DNA of 54,884 nucleotides from Bacteroidaceae bacterium (GTDB lineage Bacteria; Bacteroidota; Bacteroidia; Bacteroidales; Bacteroidaceae): positions 1 through 54,884 of the forward strand of contig JAEEOB010000171.1 of NCBI GenBank assembly GCA_016284045.1, read 5' to 3'. A program made the position numbers and the translations under genes. Of this stretch, positions 34,369-42,244 are shown piece after piece (within the stretch, counting starts at the first letter, position 1; each line of letters opens with the position of its first letter). A model generated the notes under the pieces. It did not search any database and was not told the DNA's origin. It was given only the letters and a program-made list of their open reading frames with translations.

Positions 34369-34772
34369 CCAATGTTTACAGTGTTCCGTAAATGATGATT
34401 AACATACCATTTATATTGCAATGACAACTTTGAAAAATTATAGATGACACCTAAAACATGATTTCCGACATGTAGATAATTTATGAGTTGGCTCTCAAAC
34501 TCTCCAGTAATCTCATCAACGGCCTTCAGCTCAACACCTATCTTATTCCAACATAAAAAATCATAATAAAATCCATGTCCTAATTCTACTCCATGATAAG
34601 AGATAGTTAAATGTTTCTCTCGCTCATATGGAATGTCGTTCTCTTTCAACAAAACCTCAAAAGCATCTTGATATACTTTTTCCTTAAAACCACAACCCAT
34701 CTCTTGATGTAAAAGCAAAGCAAGTTTATGGATAATACTACTTTCCGTTGGATAAATTAATTTTTTGTCCAT
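34365..34772 (-). CDS. GxxExxY family protein (PD-(D/E)XK-like)
   Basis: 135 residues. The name motif is exact: GFKEKVY (Gly-x-x-Glu-x-x-Tyr, about 28-34). Further on, YYDFLCWNKIGVELKAVD has the Asp...Glu-x-Lys spacing of the PD-(D/E)XK nuclease fold, and IGVELKAVDEI is the best conserved block of the family. It is small, cytoplasmic and without a partner. The biochemical role of the family is not established. It interrupts the pectin gene cluster and is bracketed by inverted ACAGGAATT repeats, which suggests it arrived as a unit. Confidence 0.88.
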   Translation of the reverse strand: MDKKLIYPTESSIIHKLALLLHQEMGCGFKEKVYQDAFEVLLKENDIPYEREKHLTISYHGVELGHGFYYDFLCWNKIGVELKAVDEITGEFESQLINYLHVGNHVLGVIYNFSKLSLQYKWYVNHHLRNTVNIG

Positions 34773-34812
34773 TATAGTTCAATATAATCATGCAAAAAGC
34801 AAGAAAAAATTC

Positions 34813-34886
34813 AATTAATTCCAGTAATTCCTGTAAAGAAAAGAATCTGTTAGCTCATGAAAAAAATCATTTAATTCCAGTAAAGA
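34813..34886. repeat. ACAGGAATT repeats, right side, inverted
   Basis: TTAATTCCAGTAATTCCTGT (34813-34832, continuing AAAGA) and TTAATTCCAGTAAAGA (34871-34886): the reverse complement of the left-side words. Confidence 0.6.
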
Positions 34887-34891
34887 TATTA

Positions 34892-36976
34892 TCAGTTGCC
34901 AGCGATGATGTTGATGACGGCGACGATGTCAGAGATGTCCACGTTGTTGTCGGAGTTGACGTTGGCATAGCGCCAGATGGCAGTGCCAGCCATCTGGTTG
35001 ATGACAGCTACGATGTCGGAGATATTGACAGTGCCGTCCTCGTTTACATCACCGGCAAGGTGTTCATGGGTGTCGTTGACAAATTCAAAGCATCCCAGGT
35101 CGGGCGCTTCACCGCTGTGGAAGATATATTTGGCTATACGCTCCCCCTCGAATGAAGTGTAGTCGCGTCCTTTGTCGATGGCATTAATGGCTGATTCCTT
35201 GAGTTTGAGCAACGGCATATCGGGCAGTGACCCGTCGGGATTTCGTGGCAGCAGGAGCTGGTTTCCAAACTCATCGATATCTCCGAGCAAGTCGATGATG
35301 TCTGTGCTCTCAAAATAGTCGTTGTTGACCACGTAAGCCGATGAAGTCCAGCTGTTGTTGCTTTGATATACCGTTCCCGATGAAGAAGTGGCGACATGAT
35401 AGGATGATGATGAGCCTCCCGTCGGACTCAGGCTGATGTTATTATACAGATATAAAGTATAGGCGTAGTTGTTTCCGAATCCGTAGTTGGTATTATTCTT
35501 ATATGCCGTGCAGTTCACGACTTTCATCTTACCCGCATTGTTGTTCTGGTCGAATCCTTTCTTGCGGTGTCCGACTGCGAGACAGCGGTAAAGCTCCACG
35601 TTGTGTCTGGTGCCGTTACCGCCCACTTTGAATCCGTTGGGGTTTCCGCCGTTGGCAAAACGAGAGAGGTTCTTGCCGGAGAAACAAGAAAGAGTTTTAT
35701 CCACTCCATTGGCTCTTGGGTGTTTGGACAAGTCAAAATAAGCGGGTCCGTTGTTGTAAGCTATACAGTTGATATATACAGTCGGTGTTCCGCTGGTGAC
35801 ACGTCCATAGGAGTCCCATCCGTCGTCGGAGTTATTCCACGATCGGCATCCTATATAGATGTTTCCCGGGCATGCATCTCCCTGCTTGTCGGCGAACCCG
35901 TCGGCGTTGCCACCATTATCCTGATAGTCGAAGTTGTCGTGCGAGTCACAGTTGATGACAAGGTTATGTCCTCCACTCCTCAACTGAACTCCAGCATTAC
36001 AGCATCCGTACACATCGAGGCTTTCGAGGATGTTGTACTGGCATCCTTCGAGCCATATACCCTTATATCCGGCATAGCGGATGGTGATGCCTTTTATATA
36101 GAGGTAGCTTCCTCCCACCTTCACTCCGTTAGTCTTGTTAGCCTGCTGTCGGAAATCCAGGATTGGCTTCGCATCCTGATATGGAGCAATCAGGATATAT
36201 GCTGTCTCTTTCCCGCTTTTGTTTATGCTGACCGATGATTTGAGGTCGTATTGTCCGTCGAGCAGATAGAGGATATCTCCCGCTGCCAATTTGCCGATCA
36301 TGGATGTAAGGCTTCCTGGCGCGTCGGGAGACAAGCCTGTGGAGCTTGTGCCAGTCGGAGATGCATATCGGATGGTGCCAGTACCTATACCGAGGTCGTT
36401 CTCCTCGTCGTCGGGCGGATTCACGTCGGGATTATCATCCGGATTGGTGTTCTGCCCCTCTTCCCACTCATACTGGAAACCGTAGAACCCGAGTTTTGAG
36501 CCTGCGCAATAAACCTTGTAGTTTTTTCCGTCTTCCACATCGATAGTATATGCAGTGAATGCCTTTTCCGTAAGTGTGAATCCGTTAAAATCCTCAAGCA
36601 CATTGCCATCTTCCGTGATATAGAATTTCTTTCCTCCGTTGATGACAACCGCCACGGTGAGTTTGCCGTTGTATTTAGGCTGAATCACATAGAAAGTGCC
36701 ACCGGGCTTGTCACCGTTGATGCCGTTACCCAATGTGTAGGCAGGGAATCCGGCGAGATGAGAGTCGGCAATTGCAGCAGTGAAATCCTCACCTCCTGAT
36801 TCGCCGTAAGTGATGGTGGCTGCAAGTTTGCCTTCATCATCATTTACGTCGATTACATCACCAGACTTGAAAGTGTCGCCGACCTTGAGGGCGTATGTCA
36901 CACTTGATGAGGCTGCGTATGAAAGCTGGCACATCAAGAATAACACGAAAACGGAAATAAAGTTTCTTGATTTCAT
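34892..36976 (-). CDS. PL9 pectate lyase with N-terminal beta-sandwich and dockerin-like C-terminus
   Basis: 694 residues from ATG 36976 (MKSRNFISVF); an ATG eight codons upstream would put charged residues before the signal peptide. Signal peptide to about 22; beta-sandwich, possibly carbohydrate-binding, about 25-170; Asp/Pro/Asn linker about 176-197; PL9 beta-helix about 198-585. The calcium cluster and base of PL9 enzymes are recognisable: GNADGFADKQG (about 356-366), NNSDDGWDSYG (about 381-391) and NGFKVGG with the catalytic Lys at about 450. It cleaves polygalacturonate by beta-elimination. The last 57 residues hold two DxNxDGxVxISDIVAVIN repeats, a type I dockerin-like calcium-binding pair. 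Confidence 0.9.
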   Translation of the reverse strand: MKSRNFISVFVLFLMCQLSYAASSSVTYALKVGDTFKSGDVIDVNDDEGKLAATITYGESGGEDFTAAIADSHLAGFPAYTLGNGINGDKPGGTFYVIQPKYNGKLTVAVVINGGKKFYITEDGNVLEDFNGFTLTEKAFTAYTIDVEDGKNYKVYCAGSKLGFYGFQYEWEEGQNTNPDDNPDVNPPDDEENDLGIGTGTIRYASPTGTSSTGLSPDAPGSLTSMIGKLAAGDILYLLDGQYDLKSSVSINKSGKETAYILIAPYQDAKPILDFRQQANKTNGVKVGGSYLYIKGITIRYAGYKGIWLEGCQYNILESLDVYGCCNAGVQLRSGGHNLVINCDSHDNFDYQDNGGNADGFADKQGDACPGNIYIGCRSWNNSDDGWDSYGRVTSGTPTVYINCIAYNNGPAYFDLSKHPRANGVDKTLSCFSGKNLSRFANGGNPNGFKVGGNGTRHNVELYRCLAVGHRKKGFDQNNNAGKMKVVNCTAYKNNTNYGFGNNYAYTLYLYNNISLSPTGGSSSSYHVATSSSGTVYQSNNSWTSSAYVVNNDYFESTDIIDLLGDIDEFGNQLLLPRNPDGSLPDMPLLKLKESAINAIDKGRDYTSFEGERIAKYIFHSGEAPDLGCFEFVNDTHEHLAGDVNEDGTVNISDIVAVINQMAGTAIWRYANVNSDNNVDISDIVAVINIIAGN

Positions 36977-37020
36977 AGGTATGATGGTTTTTTTGAGCAC
37001 TATAACATATTACGGTTTCA

Positions 37021-37045
37021 GGGGAGACACCCCACGGGGAGTCTC
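37021..37045 (-). promoter_or_regulatory. GC-rich hairpin upstream of the PL9 gene
   Basis: GAGAC-A-CCC-CACG-GGG-A-GTCTC forms a compact hairpin. It begins with the 13-mer GGGGAGACACCCC, found again at 38507 upstream of the other dockerin-bearing gene. Confidence 0.5.
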
Positions 37046-37171
37046 TACACTGGGGCACAGATGGTTAGGGGAATTGAAAAGCGTTTCGATAACGGGTAAT
37101 ATACGGTTTTTAAGAAAACCGATGGGAACGTCTCAATAATTTATTATATAATAGTTGAGGTGTTATGTAAG

Positions 37172-37204
37172 ACTATATGATGCGGCATTGCCGCATCATA
37201 TAGT
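37172..37204. terminator. Hairpin after the two-domain protein gene
   Basis: 14-bp perfect stem ACTATATGATGCGG / CCGCATCATATAGT with loop CATTG, 30 nt beyond the stop codon at 37235. There is no T-run on the minus strand, so it may be a processing or stability element rather than a strong terminator. Confidence 0.6.
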
Positions 37205-37234
37205 TTTGTAATTCGTGTGAATCGTCGAAAGAAA

Positions 37235-38425
37235 TTATTCGGATGCAGATTGCGTTCCTGCCATGAGATTGATAACTGCCACAACATCGGAAATATCCAC
37301 CTTTCCGTCGCCGTTGACATCTGCTTTTTCCCAAGTTGCAGCTCCTGCCATCTGGTTGATGATAGCCACCACGTCGGAGATATCCACTTTTTCGTCGTCA
37401 TTCACATCGCCTGGCAAACCATCTTCTTCCGAAGGGCGTGTGACCGTGAACGTGAGGACAAAAGTGCCTGTGCTTCCCTGTCGTCCGAGATAGAGCGTCT
37501 CATAGTCACCGTCGAGTTCAAACTGCTCTACAGCAGGAGAGTCGGGAGTAGTTTTTCCATTGATACAGAGTGCTGTCTCATAAAGAACACGTATGTTTTT
37601 GTCCTCATCAACAGTGAACACATGCATTTTTGTTTCTTTCTCATCCTTATTATTATACACACAAGAGATTTTGACGATATCTCCCTGCAGGAATCCTCCT
37701 TCGCACGTTACAGTCACATAGTTATCAGACAACGCATTATCTTTCTTGTAGCTGTTTGCGAACTTGATGCCCTTCACGGCATCTGTGTCATTGTGGATTT
37801 TCACAGACTCATCCATAGAGCATGTGCCAGAAGCGGTGAACACACCCGCCAGCACGCCACCCTGATAGTCAGCCAGCGCATCGCTCGTGTCCGGGTCATC
37901 CGGGCCGGGATTGTCGGGAGTCTCCTCACCCCTCACCACTTTGAGAGTAGTCACGAACGTAGCGGTGTTTCCATTACGTCCGAAGAAGATGGTGTCTAAA
38001 TCTTCAGTGAGGGTGAAAGTCTCCTCGGTCGGGTCTGCTTCAACAGTTCTTCCATTAATAAAAGGTTCTGTGGAGAAAAACACGTTGTATCCTTCACCAT
38101 CCTTAGTGAAGAAACTGACCGCCGCAGTCTTCGTTTCATCAGAATTGTTGAATGCTCCAGCCACGGTAAGTACGTCGCCCGCCTTGAATCCTCCATCACA
38201 TGTGACAGCTGCATAGTTGGCACTGAGCTTGTTTTCAATAGAAAAACTATTCGCAAATTTTACACCTGCAACCGAAGTCGTATTCGAGTTGATTTTCACA
38301 AAGTCGTTTGTGGTTGTTCCATAGACCTCAAAAGAGCCGATACCTCTCTGAAAATCAGCAAGTGTCTCAGCATTCATTCCTGCAGCAAACGCTGTGAGGA
38401 TGATAGAAAGTAGAATTTTTTTCAT
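37235..38425 (-). CDS. Secreted two-domain protein with dockerin-like C-terminus
   Basis: 396 residues: signal peptide (1-19), two copies of the same domain of about 145 residues (about 22-165 and 185-335), a short linker and a dockerin-like pair (last 58 residues, DVNDDEKVDISDVVAIINQM and DVNGDGKVDISDVVAVINLM). The copies share LADFQRGIG/LADYQGGVL, GVKFANSF/GIKFANSY, YAAVTCDGGF/YVTVTCEGGF, and FFGRNGNTATFV/YLGRQGSTGTFV. The domain has no catalytic motif and a beta-sandwich pattern, so it may bind glycan. I do not recognise a named family. It lies between PL9 and the surface lipoprotein gene. Confidence 0.8.
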   Translation of the reverse strand: MKKILLSIILTAFAAGMNAETLADFQRGIGSFEVYGTTTNDFVKINSNTTSVAGVKFANSFSIENKLSANYAAVTCDGGFKAGDVLTVAGAFNNSDETKTAAVSFFTKDGEGYNVFFSTEPFINGRTVEADPTEETFTLTEDLDTIFFGRNGNTATFVTTLKVVRGEETPDNPGPDDPDTSDALADYQGGVLAGVFTASGTCSMDESVKIHNDTDAVKGIKFANSYKKDNALSDNYVTVTCEGGFLQGDIVKISCVYNNKDEKETKMHVFTVDEDKNIRVLYETALCINGKTTPDSPAVEQFELDGDYETLYLGRQGSTGTFVLTFTVTRPSEEDGLPGDVNDDEKVDISDVVAIINQMAGAATWEKADVNGDGKVDISDVVAVINLMAGTQSASE

Positions 38426-38486
38426 AAGATAATTTTATTGAATTAATTAATTTAAAAGTCATCAGTTTTGACAGATTATAAAAAGC

Positions 38487-38526
38487 AGGCGGGGGCATCT
38501 CCAGCCGGGGAGACACCCCTCCGCCT
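38487..38526 (-). promoter_or_regulatory. GC-rich hairpin upstream of the two-domain protein gene
   Basis: AGGCGG/CCGCCT stem enclosing GGGGAGACACCCC (38507-38519), the same 13-mer as at 37021. It lies in the 119-nt spacer after the surface lipoprotein gene. Confidence 0.5.
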
Positions 38527-38544
38527 ACTCAATAATTCAGTCAA

Positions 38545-40221
38545 CTATTCTTCTGTGTACCATCTCGGGTCGCCACAGTATAGAATACGTCCTCCCTTGA
38601 AATGGAAGTCAGCATTCTCCGGATCGACGAACAGGTCTTCAGATGAGATACCCAGTTCGTTAGATCCCTTGAGTGTCTTGTAGAAGTCGGTGGTGTGGTA
38701 GCATTCGTCGAATGTCGGGTCGTTGTTCGAACGGATGTTCTTTGTCACATCATCCGGTGTCTTCGTGAAGAGGCACTTGATGAACTCGAAGGCTCCAGAC
38801 GTGCCGGCTCCGTTGAAGTCAACCCAGTAGTTGTTGTTACCTATACAGTTGTAGAACGTGGTGTTTCTCACTGATATGCTCTCCATGTCTGTAGCTTTGC
38901 TGTAAATGAACATCTTACCTCCGGTTGCCACGTTATAGAGCGTGGAGTTATCAATGTCGATGTTCTTTACCACTCCTGCACCGGATCCTGCATCCACATG
39001 GATGAACGAATATCCGGAACACATGTCATGGAAGATGGAGTTGTCGATGATGAGTTTCTCGATGACCTTCACCGTGCTGTTCTGCACCCTGAAGAAGGCA
39101 TTCTTGAATCCCGCCATCTCACAGTCTTTCACTCTGAATTCTCCAATCGTACAAGCATTACCCTGGTTGACGAAATAAGCGGCACCAGCATCCACCACCT
39201 TCACGTTCTCAAATGCGATGAATGCATGAGAACCCTCAACATCTATGTTCTTGACGAAATTGAGCGTAGGAGCCTCACCTCCAGCCAATCCGAAGAATGT
39301 CACAGACATCCCTTCTGGCACTTTCACATTTGTTGCCGACCCATCTTCCGACTCGCCATGGAAGTCGATGGTCATATCCGCAGGAATACCGATGGTCACG
39401 CTGAAGTTTGTCTCGTCGTTTCCAGCTGCGACAGCCTCGGCAGCAATGTCCTTGAGCAACTGAGTAGAGAGGATCTTGGTTTCGGCAGGAAGGAAGTACT
39501 TGAAGTCGGCAGCCGGCATAGCAGCAGTCGTTGTTGCGTTGAGTGTTCCTCTGACTGCATCTCCGTTCTGAATCATCACAATATAAGTAGTAGAAGGATT
39601 CAGACCTTCAATAGTGTATTCACCCGCATTCTTCTCGTCGTCGGTGAGCTGAATAGTCCTCACTTCATTTCCGTCAGCATCAGTGACTACGATTCCGGTG
39701 ACCTCTTTACCGCTGTCCCAGCTGACATGAATGAAGTCCTCTCCTCTGTCGCTGTTTTCGATAGGATTGAAAATCTGCTCAGCCTTCGTCTTGAAAGGCG
39801 CCACAGCATTGCTTTTCTGGTAGTAAGCCCAGTGTCCGTCCGTTTTCTGAGGGTTCTGCGCCTTGATTCTGAGGAAATATTTGGTGTCGCCAGCAAGGTC
39901 ATTGAGTTTTGCCGGTGACTTGGTAATCGACTTATCCTGTCCGAAGACAATGGAATGTGGTGTTCCTCCAAGCAGAATGTCATCGTATAGAGAGTCGGTG
40001 CTGACTTCAATGATATAATATTGAGCATCAGGTACGCCGGTGAAAGAGACTGTCGCCGTGACATCTTCAGCCTCCACATTGATTTTATCGCCAGCTATTC
40101 CGAATAGCCTTTCGTAAGATTTGTCCACTTTCCAGTCGTTGTCGTCTGTACAAGCGGTGCCAGCCATCAAAGCCACAGCCAGGCAAAACGGAAAACCGTA
40201 TTTATAGATTATTTTTTTCAT
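38545..40221 (-). CDS. Surface lipoprotein, fibronectin III plus DUF5123/DUF4957-type beta-helix
   Basis: 558 residues from ATG 40221 (an ATG six codons upstream is possible). Lipobox MAGTAC, with CTDDND after it, fits surface export. Two fibronectin III-like domains (about 30-140 and 145-235; Tyr and DLAGDTKYFLRIKA, GLNPSTTYIVMIQNG are typical strands) precede a beta-helical domain (about 240-558) with repeated short strands such as IDIDNSTLYNVATGGKMFIYS and ISVRNTTFYNC, as in DUF5123/DUF4957 proteins that accompany pectin-related SusCD pairs. The likely role is glycan capture next to SusD. It follows susD by about 40 nt. Confidence 0.82.
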   Translation of the reverse strand: MKKIIYKYGFPFCLAVALMAGTACTDDNDWKVDKSYERLFGIAGDKINVEAEDVTATVSFTGVPDAQYYIIEVSTDSLYDDILLGGTPHSIVFGQDKSITKSPAKLNDLAGDTKYFLRIKAQNPQKTDGHWAYYQKSNAVAPFKTKAEQIFNPIENSDRGEDFIHVSWDSGKEVTGIVVTDADGNEVRTIQLTDDEKNAGEYTIEGLNPSTTYIVMIQNGDAVRGTLNATTTAAMPAADFKYFLPAETKILSTQLLKDIAAEAVAAGNDETNFSVTIGIPADMTIDFHGESEDGSATNVKVPEGMSVTFFGLAGGEAPTLNFVKNIDVEGSHAFIAFENVKVVDAGAAYFVNQGNACTIGEFRVKDCEMAGFKNAFFRVQNSTVKVIEKLIIDNSIFHDMCSGYSFIHVDAGSGAGVVKNIDIDNSTLYNVATGGKMFIYSKATDMESISVRNTTFYNCIGNNNYWVDFNGAGTSGAFEFIKCLFTKTPDDVTKNIRSNNDPTFDECYHTTDFYKTLKGSNELGISSEDLFVDPENADFHFKGGRILYCGDPRWYTEE

Positions 40222-40258
40222 AATAAAATGTTTTTTCAAGATAATTAAAACAAACTAT

Positions 40259-42223
40259 TTACCATCCGTATGAATTATATAGCGTCCCATTTGAGGCAGA
40301 GATAGTCGTTGCGGGAATCGGCATGAGATATCTGTTCTTCACCGGCACATCGGGAGTCTCACTTGGACTGAGTGCAGTTCCAGTCAGTCCGCTTGAAATC
40401 GATGGAAGATTCGTTTCCACATTAGCGTCGGTGAGCTTGGTACTTCCGAACGAGCTCTTGCTGCCTGCATAGTCAGCCTCGGTCTTTCCGTCAGGGAATC
40501 CGAACCAAGTGAAAGACTTCTCGTCGATAGTGGTCTTTGTGTCATCAGTGTAGTTGTAATAGACCGTCTTCTGATACCGTTCGTTCTCGTCGTTCTCTTG
40601 GGCAGCTGTGATGTCGTTGATGTAGTTCTCTTTCATCTCCAGGATTTTCTGCGTGAGAAGATTCCATCTGATGAGGTCCCATTTTCTAGCTCCCTCTCCG
40701 GCCAGCTCCCATTTATTCTCATCAACGAGAGCGTTGAAGAAGTCCTCTTTCGTTGCAGGAATAGCGTCGATGTAGCTCTTAGCCTGCGACTGATCATCAA
40801 ATGCGCGTGTGTGGACAAGCTCCAACGCCTGGCGTGCTGTCATGCCGGCATCCCCGGGATAGCTGGCATCCGGTCCGGCCAGCTCATTCATGACTTCAGC
40901 ATACCAAAGCAGTATTTGTGCGAATCTCACCTTCACCACATTAACTCCGGTCATGTGCTTGGCATTCGCAGCCTTGTTCTGTGCCAGCCAAGTTTCGTTC
41001 TCCATTCTTGGATCCCATTTACCCACATAAAGTCCAAATGGTGCGTTTCCGAGACTTTCAGTAATCGTGGCAGCAGCCCCTTTGGCATCCACATCCTCCT
41101 TGATTTGTATGGTTGAGCAAGTTATATCCCTTCTGAGGTCATTCTTGTCGTAAGAATAGAAGAGGTCGGATGTGAGTTTCATCTTACCAGATGAGTTGCC
41201 ATACCCATATTTTGATGTGATACCATTGAGTCGGACTCCGACGGTGTAAGCGAGCTCTCCACTGACATTCTGGAGCATCGGTATTTCGAAGATGTTCTCC
41301 CTGTATGTCTGGTCCAGTTTGAGCTGATTGATTAAGTACCACTCATTCTCGAATGAGCTGTTGAGTTTATGCACACCGCTGTTGATTAGCGCTGAGAGGT
41401 GCTTCAACGCCGTCTGATACAGCTCTTTCCTCTCAGTTTCTGAAGGACGCTGTGTCGGATAGATATTGTCGGTGTATTCAGCTGTCTCATATCCTTCCTT
41501 TGCCTTTTCCCTAATCACATAGCCAGCCTTTGTCAGCGCAATCTGTGCAGCCAGCGCATGGGCATATCCCTTTGTCGCCCGCTCGGTAGTGTAGCTGTTC
41601 TGTCCAGCCCAGGGGAGCAGTTCTGTAGCCTCTTCCAGATCCGTGAGGAGTGTTGATAGAATGACATCCCTATCGGTCTTTGGCATATACACATTGCTGA
41701 GGTCAACTTTCGTAGGCTCCATTTTCATAGGAATGTCTCCAAACAGCCTGACAAGGTCGAAATAGAGCATAGCACGAATTGTGATAGCTTCTCCTAGGGC
41801 AAATTTCATGGACTGTCTGTCAGCAATCGCGCTGTTTCGGATTCCATCGATAGCCAGGTTACAGTTCTCAATGACACCGTACATTGCTGTCCAAAGGTCA
41901 GCGAGTTTTGCGTAAGCTGGTGTTGTGTTGTAATTGCAAAATCCCCTCTCAGAGATGAGAGTAGCGTTAGCCCCCAACCCATCGACGAGCTCCACATCAC
42001 TGTTCATCAGATAGATGAACGCCATATCCTGGGAATATGTTCTGTCCTGGGTTAGTCCTCCATAGATTTTATTGATAAATGTGCTGGTGTAGTATTCCGA
42101 ATTATAGGTGTTTTCGGTGTCAAGCTCTGACGCAGACTTCTGGTCGAGGAAGTCGGAGCAAGAAGAGAAAGCCAAAAATCCCACTGCTACAGCACAAGCC
42201 AAGAAACACTTTTTCGTATTCAT
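40259..42223 (-). CDS. SusD/RagB family glycan-binding lipoprotein
   Basis: 654 residues; lipobox FLAFSSCSDFLDQ (Cys22). SusD family landmarks: SASELDTENTYNSEYYTSTFINKIYGGL near the N-terminus, ALGEAITIRAMLYFDLVRLFGDIPM (the conserved helix), VKVRFAQILLWYAEVMNELA, and ENKWELAGEGARKWDLIRWN. The C-terminus RYLMPIPATTISASNG is also typical. It forms the lid on the SusC transporter and delivers oligosaccharides. The stop of susC lies 21 nt upstream of its start, so the two are co-transcribed. Confidence 0.94.
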   Translation of the reverse strand: MNTKKCFLACAVAVGFLAFSSCSDFLDQKSASELDTENTYNSEYYTSTFINKIYGGLTQDRTYSQDMAFIYLMNSDVELVDGLGANATLISERGFCNYNTTPAYAKLADLWTAMYGVIENCNLAIDGIRNSAIADRQSMKFALGEAITIRAMLYFDLVRLFGDIPMKMEPTKVDLSNVYMPKTDRDVILSTLLTDLEEATELLPWAGQNSYTTERATKGYAHALAAQIALTKAGYVIREKAKEGYETAEYTDNIYPTQRPSETERKELYQTALKHLSALINSGVHKLNSSFENEWYLINQLKLDQTYRENIFEIPMLQNVSGELAYTVGVRLNGITSKYGYGNSSGKMKLTSDLFYSYDKNDLRRDITCSTIQIKEDVDAKGAAATITESLGNAPFGLYVGKWDPRMENETWLAQNKAANAKHMTGVNVVKVRFAQILLWYAEVMNELAGPDASYPGDAGMTARQALELVHTRAFDDQSQAKSYIDAIPATKEDFFNALVDENKWELAGEGARKWDLIRWNLLTQKILEMKENYINDITAAQENDENERYQKTVYYNYTDDTKTTIDEKSFTWFGFPDGKTEADYAGSKSSFGSTKLTDANVETNLPSISSGLTGTALSPSETPDVPVKNRYLMPIPATTISASNGTLYNSYGW

Positions 42224-42244
42224 ATTGTCAAAATGTATTTAAAG

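Noticed and set aside
38998..39918. 306-codon plus-strand frame opposite the surface lipoprotein
   Set aside because: Antisense to a gene with signal peptide, lipobox and operon context; no independent support.
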